From a virus: DNA of 53,560 nucleotides. Positions 46,577-53,065 of the stretch are shown here, piece by piece. The notes beneath the pieces were generated by a model, which worked only from the letters and a program-made list of their open reading frames with translations, had not been told where the DNA came from and did not search any database. How positions within the stretch are numbered: position 1 is the stretch's first letter; each line of letters begins with the position of its first letter. The position numbers and the translations under genes were made by a program. The stretch spans positions 1-53,560 of the IMG/VR virus record IMGVR_UViG_3300006754_000025; one strand, given 5' to 3'.

Positions 46577-46852
46577 ATGTCCTGCGCAATCTTGGATGAA
46601 TCGCCGTTTATCATCACTGACGCCAAACACAAGTGTGTCTACAGTTACCGCCAGCTAGAGCGGTGGTCGCGGGAAGGACTCAGGGCTGGCGACGACAAAA
46701 AGGGGCCGATCGTCAAGCTCGAAACAGTTCGCATGACGACAGGGAAAGCGACCAGCCTGGCGGCAATCCGCCGATTCCTACTGGCGCTCAACGACTCGTC
46801 AGAGAAGTGCGACCGCGCTAGAATCGAAAACTACGTTCCATCACGGCAGTAA
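46577..46852 (+). CDS. DUF1580-type small DNA-binding-like protein
   Basis: This 91-residue protein starts at the ATG at 46577 with GGAGAG 7 bases upstream; the ATG at 46562 lacks a ribosome site. The sequence VYSYRQLERWSREGLRAG ... VKLETVRMTTGKATSLAAIRRFLLAL follows the DUF1580 plan (L-x-R-W-[SA]-R-x-G-[VL] ... LE-x-x-[RV]-x-G-x-x-x-T-S-x-x-A-[LI]-x-R-F), a small family common in planctomycetes and resembling MerR/excisionase-type winged helices. It may be an excisionase or a transcription factor for the accessory block. It is the best clue to the host lineage. Confidence 0.65.
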   Translation: MSCAILDESPFIITDAKHKCVYSYRQLERWSREGLRAGDDKKGPIVKLETVRMTTGKATSLAAIRRFLLALNDSSEKCDRARIENYVPSRQ

Positions 46853-46894
46853 TTTTGGTAGGATCACCGGGTGTCTGACATAAGGAGCAAACAG

Positions 46895-47029
46895 ATGGCA
46901 AATTCCAGTGGCGCCCAAAAGGGCGGAAGCAACAGTGGACAAGGCGGACGCGGCCCGACGAAACTTCCGAGCAAGAAGATGACCACCGTCAAAGGTGCGG
47001 CTATCAAAGGCCAAACGTCCAAGAAGTAG
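46895..47029 (+). CDS. 44-residue Gly/Lys-rich peptide
   Basis: An ATG with AAGGAG 7 bases upstream opens a 44-residue frame: Gly/Ser-rich first half (SSGAQKGGSNSGQGGRG) and Lys/Thr-rich second half (KLPSKKMTTVKGAAIKGQ). No family is recognised. The strong ribosome site and the position between two clear genes on the same strand support it being real. Confidence 0.6.
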   Translation: MANSSGAQKGGSNSGQGGRGPTKLPSKKMTTVKGAAIKGQTSKK

Positions 47030-47095
47030 AAACAGCCCGCTGCGGGGTGGAGCCCGCAACGAGCCTCACAACGAACCCTAATAGGAGGGAACGTC

Positions 47096-48229
47096 ATGTC
47101 TGATGACATTCTAAAACGCTGCAGCAAGTGTGGGCAAGAGAAGCCTCGCGACGACTTCTACAACTCGATCGCTGACGAAGACGGCAAAAAGCCTGACTGC
47201 AAAGCCTGCTACACGCGAGGCACACGCAAGAAAGTTCGTCAAACGCCACTCTGGCGTGAGAAGAAGGCGCTTGACGCCAAGATCGCGAAACTCAATAGCG
47301 AACGCGAAGACCTCGTCTTCTTCGAGGCGTTTGAAGCCGACCGCGAACCCAAGATGTTCGAGTACATCCGCGTGTCGGACGACAAGCAGGTGGATAGCGG
47401 CTTGGGGCTTCAAGCCCAGGACCGGCGGCTGCATCACTTCTCGGCGATGATCGCAGAGTCAAACGACATCGACCCCAAAGCAACCGAGCGGTTTTCCGAG
47501 GAGGGTGTGTCTGCCGCCAAGATACCGCTTATCGAGCGCCCCGCCGGCAAGAAGTTGAACTCGAAGCTGCGTCGCGGCGACCACGTCGTCTTCGCTAAAG
47601 TCGATCGCTGCTTTCGCAACCAGAAAGATTTCGTCCTCACGCAAGAACTGTTCAACGCTAAAGGCGTCAAGATGCATTTCGCAGACTTGGGCATCGACAC
47701 GTCGACTCCCCAGGGTGAGATGATGCTGACTACTCTCGTCGCATTTGCGCAGTTGGAGTCACGCCAGACTGGTGAGCGAGTCAAGGAAAGCGTCGCAGCT
47801 GGCCGGCAGAACGGCTATTGGGCCGGACCCTCGCCAGCGGGTTACGAATCCGTGCGAGTCAAAGGTGAGAAGGGACGCAAGCGGCTGCGGATCAAATACG
47901 AACTCACGGCGTACATGCGTCTGATCTTCCGCTACCGCCACACCTACCGCATGCCCTTCGAGCAGATCAGCGACGCGATCGAAGTTGCGATGGCTCGCAA
48001 GCAAAACCGCAAGCCGTATCACCGAATCACCTGCAACGGTAAGAACGACCGCTACTTCAAGGTTGCACGGATTCGGTGTCTGTACCGCAATTACTGCAAA
48101 CACACCGCCAAGGTCGAACCATTGACCGTCGAAATCGATCCGACCCCACAAGGACAGATGATTGGCCGTATCGCTGCGGAGAAAGTCGGCGGGCTCCCCC
48201 GCACCGACAGGAAACGTAAACCCGCTTAA
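47096..48229 (+). CDS. Serine recombinase with N-terminal zinc finger
   Basis: The protein has 377 residues. A strong ribosome site (AGGAGGG) precedes the ATG. Residues 9-38 form CxxC-x(22)-CxxC (C9, C12, C35, C38), an HNH-like zinc finger. Then FEYIRVSDDKQVDSGLGLQAQ holds the catalytic Ser94 of the resolvase domain, with KVDRCFRN as the conserved DR-x-x-R motif and TLVAFAQLESRQTGERVKE as the E-helix. A recombinase domain follows (AGPSPAGYESVRVKGEKG ... IFRYRHTYRMPFEQISDAI). The usual C-terminal zinc ribbon and coiled coil of large serine integrases are absent. It could integrate the phage or invert a segment. Confidence 0.8.
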   Translation: MSDDILKRCSKCGQEKPRDDFYNSIADEDGKKPDCKACYTRGTRKKVRQTPLWREKKALDAKIAKLNSEREDLVFFEAFEADREPKMFEYIRVSDDKQVDSGLGLQAQDRRLHHFSAMIAESNDIDPKATERFSEEGVSAAKIPLIERPAGKKLNSKLRRGDHVVFAKVDRCFRNQKDFVLTQELFNAKGVKMHFADLGIDTSTPQGEMMLTTLVAFAQLESRQTGERVKESVAAGRQNGYWAGPSPAGYESVRVKGEKGRKRLRIKYELTAYMRLIFRYRHTYRMPFEQISDAIEVAMARKQNRKPYHRITCNGKNDRYFKVARIRCLYRNYCKHTAKVEPLTVEIDPTPQGQMIGRIAAEKVGGLPRTDRKRKPA

Positions 48230-48240
48230 GGACCGAAACG

Positions 48241-48477
48241 ATGGCCGAAGAATATCGCTACCCAACTGTAATTCACCCCGACGCCCTTTATGGCTTCCAA
48301 CACCTGCGCAAAGAGATGGGTTTTGGCGAATCGCTACTCGCCCGAATCAAGAGCGAAGGCGGCGAAATCTACTACTACGGACGTGGCGCCTGCATCACCG
48401 GCGCCACGCTGATCGCGCACATTAAAAAACATGGTCGCAAGGAGCATCCGAACGCATCAAAACCCGTCGGTGGGTGA
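48241..48477 (+). CDS. Small Xis-like/HTH protein
   Basis: This 78-residue protein begins 11 bases after the recombinase stop. HPDALYGFQHLRKEMGFGES is followed by LLARIKSEGGEIYYYGRGAC and ITGATLIAHIKKHGRKEH, the plan of MerR/excisionase-like winged helices in which a Gly-Ser-x-I/L-x-Y-x-x-[GR] wing follows a helix pair. Together with the recombinase next to it, it is a likely recombination directionality factor. Confidence 0.6.
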   Translation: MAEEYRYPTVIHPDALYGFQHLRKEMGFGESLLARIKSEGGEIYYYGRGACITGATLIAHIKKHGRKEHPNASKPVGG

Positions 48478-48481
48478 AAAT

Positions 48482-48562
48482 TTGCATGCCCGCGACTTAT
48501 ACGCTATAGTGGCGATCCAGTTACTAAGGTATCCGATCGCTCGACTCGTGACTAATCGTGAC
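48482..48562 (+). promoter_or_regulatory. Promoter with TCGTGACT elements
   Basis: TTGCAT (48482-48487), 17 bases, TATAGT (48505-48510) is a good sigma70-type promoter pointing right. TCGTGACT (48546-48553) and TCGTGAC (48556-48562) lie about 36 bases further on, matching the repeats at 3340-3436. The transcript would be antisense to 48552-48833 and would then reach 48852. Confidence 0.45.
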
Positions 48563-48833
48563 GCTCGATCGGTGAAAACCACGGTTCGATGAAGAACCCG
48601 TCGACAGCCCAGTCCAGTTCGTCTGAAGCTCGCTTCATATCGTCTGCGACCAAGCCTTCGTGCAGGTATTCAAAGAAAGTGGTCCCGTGTAGACGCAACC
48701 GACAAAGTCGATAAAGGCATTCACCTTCGTCTGTCGGGGTGCGCACTGCGACCGTCCAGGTTTCGACGTGAGGGATCTGGTTGTGCCAGGGGCCGCCGAA
48801 GAATCGTATCCTTCCACTCATGTTTAGATTCAT
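48552..48833 (-). CDS. Small FxGGPxH-type phage protein
   Basis: A 93-residue protein (ATG 48833; 48821 is also possible, both with weak ribosome sites). It opens with the IRFFGGPWHNQ pattern found in many small phage proteins, followed by beta strands (VETWTVAVRTPTDEGECLYRLCRLRLHG) and a helix-strand end (ELDWAVDGFFIEPWF). Function is unknown. It is divergent from the gene at 48852 with only an 18-base gap. Confidence 0.6.
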   Translation of the reverse strand: MNLNMSGRIRFFGGPWHNQIPHVETWTVAVRTPTDEGECLYRLCRLRLHGTTFFEYLHEGLVADDMKRASDELDWAVDGFFIEPWFSPIERHD

Positions 48834-48851
48834 ACCCGAAAAGGGGACGCT

Positions 48852-49277
48852 GTGGCAAAAAAATCGAGTGCTGTCCAATACGGGGCGAGGCTTTCATGGA
48901 CTCGGGCTCGCCGATTAGCTGAACTCTGCGAGTTAGAGGAAGTGGGCGAAGTGCGTGGATTCCTGTCAGAGTTGAAAAAGGCTGGCCGCTCTGACGACAT
49001 CGAGTTGCTTGACGACGAGGGCAACGACAAACGCAACCCGACCATCAAAACAATGGCCGAGGAATGCAAAAAACACCTAGCGAAGCCGAAAAAAACGCCG
49101 ACTTCCCGAAAGCCACGAGCCGCCAGGGCAGCGTCTGCCGCCGTCGTCTCGGTCGCTCAGCAGGAAGCCACCGACACGTTCGCCCTGCTCAAAGAGATTC
49201 GGTCGTTGCAGAACAAGTACGGTTCCAAGGAAGTTAAAGAAGCGACCGCTTTCGTCGCTGATCTGCGAGGCGACTGA
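48852..49277 (+). CDS. Hypothetical helical protein
   Basis: This 141-residue protein starts at a GTG with GGGGA 6 bases upstream. Residues 10-60 are helical and charged (RARRLAELCELEEVGEVRGFL; ELKKAGRSDDIELLDDEG); residues 75-105 are a basic linker (KPKKTPTSRKPRAARAAS); the end is helical (DTFALLKEIRSLQNKYGSKEV). A DNA-associated accessory protein is possible; no family is recognised. It overlaps the next gene by TGATG. Confidence 0.55.
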   Translation: MAKKSSAVQYGARLSWTRARRLAELCELEEVGEVRGFLSELKKAGRSDDIELLDDEGNDKRNPTIKTMAEECKKHLAKPKKTPTSRKPRAARAASAAVVSVAQQEATDTFALLKEIRSLQNKYGSKEVKEATAFVADLRGD

Positions 49278-49702
49278 TGAAGATCGGGGCGAACAAACTC
49301 GCGCGGCCTGGCCACTGCTTCGAGGACACGTTCTGCATTCATCACAACGGCTGGTATGACGAGTTGGATGCCGAATGCCTGCTTGTCCACGGCTACCCGC
49401 ATCTGACCGACAACATCGACAGCGGGCACGCTAAAGGTACGCCCTTTGGCCACGCTTGGCTGGAAATCGACCTTCCTCTCAAAGGCTTCGGGGCCGAGGT
49501 ATTGCCGTGCGTCATCGATCCGTTGTACGGCTTCACTGACCACGCGAAGCCGATGCCGCGTAAACTGTACTACATGGTTGGCGAAATTGAGGAAGCGGAC
49601 GTGCGCCGCTACACCAAACGGGAAGCCCGCCAGATGACTGTGGAGCATAAGCACTACGGCATCTGGCATGACGGACCAGAAGGAGCGATCTTTACTGACT
49701 AA
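49277..49702 (+). CDS. Putative Cys/His/Asp hydrolase-fold protein
   Basis: A 141-residue protein with a Cys-His-Asp arrangement: Cys14 (RPGHCFEDTF), His59 (FGHAWLEID) and Asp81 (VIDPLYGF). LLVHG followed by GHAW-x-E and a downstream Asp is the pattern I know from small phage proteins of the papain/transglutaminase class. A helical end (RRYTKREARQMTVEHKHYGIW) follows. The activity is unproven; it might process a host protein or peptidoglycan peptide. Confidence 0.45.
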   Translation: MKIGANKLARPGHCFEDTFCIHHNGWYDELDAECLLVHGYPHLTDNIDSGHAKGTPFGHAWLEIDLPLKGFGAEVLPCVIDPLYGFTDHAKPMPRKLYYMVGEIEEADVRRYTKREARQMTVEHKHYGIWHDGPEGAIFTD

Positions 49703-49865
49703 TCTGATAGACTAATCCGTGTGCGTGGCCAGGATGGTCGGACGTACGAGGTCTGTTGACGGCGATCGGGAACGACCCTGCCGCCAATGCAAGTCGGTTT
49801 CACACCGGCTGCTTTGGTGGCACCCGGCGCACGTTAGCGGATATTGATAGACAGAGACAGGATTA

Positions 49866-49879
49866 GTTTGGTCCCAAAC
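49866..49879. promoter_or_regulatory. Palindromic operator candidate upstream of the HTH gene
   Basis: GTTTGG-tc-CCAAAC is a perfect 14-bp inverted repeat 15 bases before the ATG of the HTH protein at 49895. That is a normal place for autorepression. Confidence 0.55.
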
Positions 49880-49894
49880 AAAAGAGGGATCGTT

Positions 49895-50131
49895 ATGGAT
49901 CATGCAGCCGAGCGGCGTTTGAAGAACGGCGTCAAGAATGTACTCACAGAATTGGAGGAATCCCGCGTAGACCAGCGAGTGTCCTGGGCGGTGCTTTCCA
50001 GCCGATCGGGAGTTAGTGAATCGACCTGTCGCCGCGTCCTCGCCTACACGTCCAAAACAGTCAATTTTCTCAGCGTATGCAAAGTCGCAGCTGCGTTGGG
50101 ACACCGTATCTCCTTCAGGGAGAGAAACTAA
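49895..50131 (+). CDS. Small HTH regulator
   Basis: The protein has 78 residues; the ATG at 49895 has GAGGGAT 5 bases upstream and is preferred over the ATG at 49844. Residues 28-70 fit a lambda-repressor-type HTH (SWAVLSSRSGVSESTCRRVL ... NFLSVCKVAAALGHRISF). A 14-bp palindrome lies just upstream. It is the only compact Cro/repressor-like protein in the window and the best candidate for a lysogeny switch, although it lacks a cleavage or dimerisation domain. The preceding 49703-49843 shows no gene. Confidence 0.6.
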   Translation: MDHAAERRLKNGVKNVLTELEESRVDQRVSWAVLSSRSGVSESTCRRVLAYTSKTVNFLSVCKVAAALGHRISFRERN

Positions 50132-50153
50132 CGTCTTTTATGGAGCGACAATC

Positions 50154-50429
50154 ATGGAATGGGTGACCATCTTAGCGCCGATCTTTCTGAAACTCTTCGA
50201 GCGTTGTCAGGAAGATAATAATAAATCGCGGGCCAACCGCATCAAGCGAAACGGACCACTTGTTCGGATGCGACTCGCCAGCCAGTTGCGAGGGCAGGGT
50301 TACCGAGGCAAGCGACTTCGACGCGCGCTCAACGACGCGCGGGACGACATCGCATCGGCGTCTGAAGAGGAAATCGAATTGTTCCTCGACGACGTGGAGC
50401 GGGAACACGCAGCTGCATCTGCCAACTAA
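50154..50429 (+). CDS. Small basic/acidic helical protein
   Basis: This 91-residue protein has GGAG 9 bases before the ATG. A short hydrophobic start (MEWVTILAPIFLKLFERC) is followed by a basic middle (KSRANRIKRNGPLVRMRLASQLRGQGYRGKRLRRALND) and an acidic end. The start could be a membrane or lipid-facing helix. No family is recognised. It is followed by a large inverted repeat. Confidence 0.55.
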   Translation: MEWVTILAPIFLKLFERCQEDNNKSRANRIKRNGPLVRMRLASQLRGQGYRGKRLRRALNDARDDIASASEEEIELFLDDVEREHAAASAN

Positions 50430-50436
50430 GGAATGT

Positions 50437-50495
50437 GGGGACGCCGGGTTTTTTTCACTCTTGTGGACAAATGTTCTACCGGCGTCCCCCGTTTT
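50437..50495 (+). terminator. Long-stem inverted repeat, likely terminator
   Basis: GGGGACGCCGG (50437-50447) and CCGGCGTCCCC (50479-50489) form an 11-bp stem with a 31-base loop, followed by C-GTTTTT. A run of seven Ts also follows the left arm. The remaining bases to 50625 hold no gene. Confidence 0.6.
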
Positions 50496-50625
50496 TCTCT
50501 CGTGGCTTTCTGCAAATACATCTCCGACCCTGACGGCGGGTTGTCGCCAGGGGCGTTAACACCCTGGGCGCTCGCGATCCGTTAGGCAAGAGCGTCGCCG
50601 TTCGGATGGAGAAGAGGGAGAAATC

Positions 50626-50868
50626 ATGAAGCTCAGCGAAACGATGATTAGCCCAGCTGGCGTTCTTCGATGTTGCCTCGCCCACTGCTTCGACGGCATG
50701 GCGGACGATACGGAAGTCGAGCTTGGGCAGACGATCGCTTGTAAACACTGCGAGCGTGAATTCACGCTGACGACTGGCGAAACGCGATTCACGAGGGTTC
50801 AGTCTGTGCGACTCGCCGAGTGGCGCCCAACCGATGAGGACCAAGCTAACGCCACGACCGAACCCTGA
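50626..50868 (+). CDS. Small Cys-rich zinc-binding protein
   Basis: An 80-residue protein with GAGGGAG 6 bases before the ATG. A Cys/His set (LRCCLAHCF ... IACKHCEREF) suggests a zinc ribbon, the last part being the familiar C-x-H-C-x-x-x-F-T-L of transcription- or DnaJ-like ribbons. It converges with the lysis cassette, overlapping the end of 50846-51202 by 23 bases. Confidence 0.55.
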   Translation: MKLSETMISPAGVLRCCLAHCFDGMADDTEVELGQTIACKHCEREFTLTTGETRFTRVQSVRLAEWRPTDEDQANATTEP

Positions 50869-51202
50869 ACCATTGGCCGTTGCTGGCTTGGCACGCGGCG
50901 TCGCCAGTCAGCGTCATCCCGTAGCCAGGCACGCACGTCCCACAACTCGGCGTGGAGCCAACGCCCCAGCCTTCAAAGTTGCCGATGTTCGCGCCAACAT
51001 GGTAGTAGGCGTAGTTGGCCGCCATGTAGTTCGCTTCGGCCACGCATCGCTCTTGATCGTTGGCGGCGACGCCCCAGACGTTGACGTACGTGTAAGCGTA
51101 ACTTGTGGACCGTTGGCGAAACCATCGGCGTCGCGCTTGGGTTTCTGGCGTGACGGCGGCGAAGAGAAACAGCACGCCGAGCAGCGAGAGTAGATATTTC
51201 AT
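50846..51202 (-). CDS. Secreted planctomycete-type Cys protein
   Basis: This 118-residue protein has a clear signal peptide (KYLLSLLGVLFLFAAVTPETQA) followed by a mature part with ERCVAEANYMAANYAYYHVG, FEGWGVGSTPSCGTCVPGYG, MTLTGDAACQASNGQWFRVR and a final SWR. This A-x-Y-M-A-x-N ... F-E-G-x-G-x-G ... TC-x-P ... GM-x-LTGDA ... R-V-R-x-W-R pattern is one I associate with secreted proteins of planctomycetes. It is the last of three overlapping minus-strand genes behind the holin-like gene, so it may act on the host envelope during lysis. Confidence 0.65.
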   Translation of the reverse strand: MKYLLSLLGVLFLFAAVTPETQARRRWFRQRSTSYAYTYVNVWGVAANDQERCVAEANYMAANYAYYHVGANIGNFEGWGVGSTPSCGTCVPGYGMTLTGDAACQASNGQWFRVRSWR

Positions 51203-51567
51203 TTGACTTTCTGTTCCAGGTTTTTGACGCGTTCTTCTAAATCGATCACATCGCGAATAACACCTTGGGGATGAGGAAGCCCGTCAGGACCGAGATTACA
51301 GTGAGCATCAAGGTCAGTTCTAACGCGCTCAATGCTTCGCTTGAGCGAGACTGTTTCCTCTTTGAGTGTTTCCTCAATGCGTTCCAGCCGACCGCGATTC
51401 TCACGAATGTCGAATTCAAGAGCGGCACGCGTCGAATAGTAAGCGCCAATAATACCGCCAATTGGCACCAGCAAGACCAGTAAACCACGAGCGGCGTTAA
51501 GGAGTTTTGCATCAGTAGATTGGCATGGCGCCAACCTTCTCGATTCATTGCGTTCTTCATTTGCCAT
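51199..51567 (-). CDS. Membrane-anchored coiled-coil protein, spanin-like
   Basis: The protein has 122 residues, from the ATG at 51567 (GGGGGC 6 bases upstream). A charged start is followed by one membrane segment (LLVLLVPIGGIIGAYYSTRAA), then a coiled coil (ENRGRLERIEETLKEETVSLK and VIDLEERVKNLEQKV). Anchor plus periplasmic coiled coil resembles an inner-membrane spanin or a holin partner. It overlaps the holin-like gene by 11 bases and the secreted gene by 4. Confidence 0.55.
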   Translation of the reverse strand: MANEERNESRRLAPCQSTDAKLLNAARGLLVLLVPIGGIIGAYYSTRAALEFDIRENRGRLERIEETLKEETVSLKRSIERVRTDLDAHCNLGPDGLPHPQGVIRDVIDLEERVKNLEQKVK

Positions 51568-51796
51568 CTTTGCCCCCGATAGGACGTTCAATAGGGGCAC
51601 CCGTAAGGAGCCTCAACACTGCGTTGCCAACGCCAATGAACACCGTAATCCACGGCAGGGCTTTGGGGGTGGTGATTGCGTTAGCGCCGATGGCTAGATC
51701 GATCGCAAGCAACGCGAGAGTGATCGCGTTGAACCAAAGAGTTTTGGAGAGATACCAAGGTTTCGCGCCATTGGGCGCATCAGGAGCATTGGACAT
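51557..51796 (-). CDS. Holin-like membrane protein
   Basis: The protein has 79 residues, from the ATG at 51796; a GTG at 51868 would add 24 residues but has a poor ribosome site. Sequence WYLSKTLWFNAITLALLAID followed by PWITVFIGVGNAVLRLLTGA has two membrane segments, the SKT-[VL]-W-F-N start and the N-x-x-L-R-L-x-T-x-x-P-I end that I associate with a phage holin class. It would form the lysis pore. No endolysin is recognisable beside it; the cysteine peptidase at 203-1108 or the hydrolase-like protein at 49277-49702 could serve. Confidence 0.65.
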   Translation of the reverse strand: MSNAPDAPNGAKPWYLSKTLWFNAITLALLAIDLAIGANAITTPKALPWITVFIGVGNAVLRLLTGAPIERPIGGKDGK

Positions 51797-51978
51797 TTGC
51801 CTGTCACTTTCCTGAAACCTCGCCCGCCATTCTAGGAAACTCGCCCATGATCGCCAACCGGAAAACACCGCCCCCGTCTAAGAAAGCCGAGATGGTCGCT
51901 GGCGTCCTTGAACGCGGCATTCAGCCCGCGCCATAACTGCGATGACGCTTGACGGTAGCGGCAGAATCCGTACGCTGG

Positions 51979-52093
51979 GCGGATGACCGGCGCATAAAAT
52001 ACGCAAGCTGCTCCTTGGCGGCTCAGCGCGGGCGGGCGTCATCCGCAACACTCAATGCCTCGCCGAGTAGTGATCCCTCGGCGGGGTGTTTTT
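51979..52093 (+). ncRNA. Structured leader or small RNA ending in a terminator
   Basis: GCGGATGAC (51979-51987) and GTCATCCGC (52038-52046) form a perfect 9-bp stem enclosing 50 bases. After 11 bases CCTCGCCGAG (52058-52067) pairs with CTCGGCGGGG (52077-52086), one G-T pair, followed by TGTTTTT. This is a folded RNA ending in a terminator 30 bases before the secreted-peptide gene, which fits either an sRNA or an attenuator. The rest of the 51797-52123 gap holds only a doubtful 29-codon frame at 51848-51937. Confidence 0.5.
52058..52093 (+). terminator. Rho-independent terminator
   Basis: A 10-base stem (52058-52067 with 52077-52086), 9-base loop and TGTTTTT tail, directly upstream of the gene at 52124. 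Confidence 0.75.
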
Positions 52094-52123
52094 CAGTCCA
52101 CGAGAATTCCACGGAGCAAGAGA

Positions 52124-52357
52124 ATGCGAACCGCCGTAATCCTGATCGCCCTACTATTCGCCACCCCTGCCTTTGCTGGCCGACTGGTCCCAGTCCAGAA
52201 GTCAGCCCAGAAGGTAGCGGCCCAGAAGTCCGCCCCCGTCGCAGCCCAGAAGGCGTCGCAGAAAGGCGCCGTCCAGAAAGGCGCTCGACGCGTCCGACGA
52301 ATCCGGCTGTTTGGCTCGCGTCGAGCCCGAGCCTGTGCCGCCGGCGTTTGCCGATGA
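52124..52357 (+). CDS. Small secreted basic peptide with QKS/QKA repeats
   Basis: A 77-residue protein, ATG 52124 with GGAG 7 bases upstream. A signal peptide (RTAVILIALLFATPAFA) precedes repeats of the type [VA]-Q-K-[SAG] (VQKSAQKVAAQKSAPVAAQK) and an Arg-rich end (ARRVRRIRLFGSRRARACAAG). Small secreted proteins of this style are frequent in planctomycetes. The mature part would be strongly cationic and could bind DNA, RNA or the envelope. Function is unknown. Confidence 0.6.
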   Translation: MRTAVILIALLFATPAFAGRLVPVQKSAQKVAAQKSAPVAAQKASQKGAVQKGARRVRRIRLFGSRRARACAAGVCR

Positions 52358-52379
52358 CCAACTACCACCGGGGGGGGAA

Positions 52380-52424
52380 GTTCGATCGTTCGGTAACTGT
52401 TCGCCGAACGATCGAACCCCTTTT
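52380..52424 (+). terminator. Strong 14-bp hairpin terminator
   Basis: GTTCGATCGTTCGG (52380-52393) and CCGAACGATCGAAC (52404-52417) are a perfect stem with a 10-base loop, preceded by a G run and followed by CCCTTTT. It ends the secreted-peptide transcript. Confidence 0.8.
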
Positions 52425-52621
52425 CAGGCGCGGAGTTACCGCTATATTGGCTCCCGTTGGACCCAGTCCAACACACTGACCGGGCCGTCTACCTGCCCCA
52501 GGCGAGCCGGTCGCTTTTATGCGCCGTATGACTGGGCGGCGTCGGGGTCAGGTCCAGCCCACGTTGGCCGCCCGGCGCCGTTCGGATCATGGAAGCGGTT
52601 GGCGGTTCGTTTTCTTTGCCG

Positions 52622-52705
52622 CCATTTGGGTTTCAGTAGGCCACGCTTCCACCATTTGGGTCAAAAATGGGTCAATTTTGACCTACGTCGCATTTGTCGT
52701 ACAAT
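52622..52705 (+). promoter_or_regulatory. Promoter with palindromic operator upstream of a small RNA
   Basis: TTGACC (52678-52683), 16 bases, TACAAT (52700-52705). The -35 is the right half of a perfect palindrome GGTCAA-tt-TTGACC (52670-52683), and a third half-site GGTCAA lies at 52659-52664 (GGTCAAAA also pairs with TTTTGACC). CCATTTGGGT is repeated at 52622-52631 and 52652-52661. The first 200 bases of the gap (52425-52621) show no gene I can support. Confidence 0.65.
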
Positions 52706-52711
52706 CCAGGC

Positions 52712-52779
52712 TCCCCATGTTACTCAACATGGCCTCCAGCCGCTGATGTAGTGTCCCCCCAATACATCAGCGGTTTTTT
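52712..52779 (+). ncRNA. Putative phage small RNA, about 68 nt
   Basis: The RNA would start about 7 bases after the TACAAT. It has a first hairpin CCATGTT-actc-AACATGG (52715-52732) and a second, CCGCTGATGTA (52740-52750) with TACATCAGCGG (52763-52773), followed by six Ts. Both stems are perfect. No frame of useful length fits between promoter and terminator. Nothing matches a family I know. Confidence 0.6.
52740..52779 (+). terminator. Perfect 11-bp terminator of the small RNA
   Basis: CCGCTGATGTA, 12-base loop, TACATCAGCGG, TTTTTT. The T-run leads straight into TCGTGACT (52779-52786), a copy of the repeated control element. Confidence 0.9.
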
Positions 52780-52798
52780 CGTGACTGGGCGACTCTAA

Positions 52799-53065
52799 AT
52801 GCTGAAATCAACTCGCAATAAACACGAGTTCGTCCGCCAGTGGGTTGATCGCGGCGCGAAGATTCGCGAGGTCCTTGAGGCTGACGGCAGCCGACGTGGA
52901 AGACTTTTGCGGCGAATACCGCAATGCAATCAGCGACAAAAGGTTTTGATTGACGCCCCGGCCAAAATCACTACAACCAGGCGTACCTACTCTACCGACG
53001 CTCCTCTGGTTGCCAACGCACCGGGGAAACCAAGCGAAACGCAGCCCAAATACTCGCCCGAGTAG
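52799..53065 (+). CDS. Doubtful basic small protein
   Basis: An 88-codon frame with an ATG 19 bases after the small RNA terminator but no clear ribosome site. The first half looks coding (KSTRNKHEFVRQWVDRGAKI; REVLEADGSRRGRLLRRI), the second half is Thr/Pro-rich and less convincing. An overlapping minus-strand frame is also open. TCGTGACT lies just upstream. I keep it with low confidence. Confidence 0.35.
   Translation: MLKSTRNKHEFVRQWVDRGAKIREVLEADGSRRGRLLRRIPQCNQRQKVLIDAPAKITTTRRTYSTDAPLVANAPGKPSETQPKYSPE
52986..53004 (+). repeat. CCTACTCT-n-GACGCTCC element, copy 4 (plus strand)
   Basis: CCTACTCT, 3 bases, GACGCTCC. It lies inside the doubtful frame 52799-53065 and lacks a -10 at the usual distance. 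Confidence 0.5.

Noticed and set aside
49712-50104. A minus-strand open frame of 130 codons
   Set aside because: It lies opposite the HTH gene and its operator, has no ribosome site, and its composition looks like a shadow.
51848-51937. A 29-codon + strand frame starting MIANRKTPPPSKKAEMV with a weak AGGA
   Set aside because: It is too short and overlaps only the alternative upstream start of the holin; kept as a remark, not as a gene.
52425-52621. A + strand open frame running 52311-52751 across the terminator and promoter region
   Set aside because: It has no ribosome site, runs through two strong terminators and the promoter, and its translation is an irregular Arg/Pro-rich mix unlike the neighbouring proteins.
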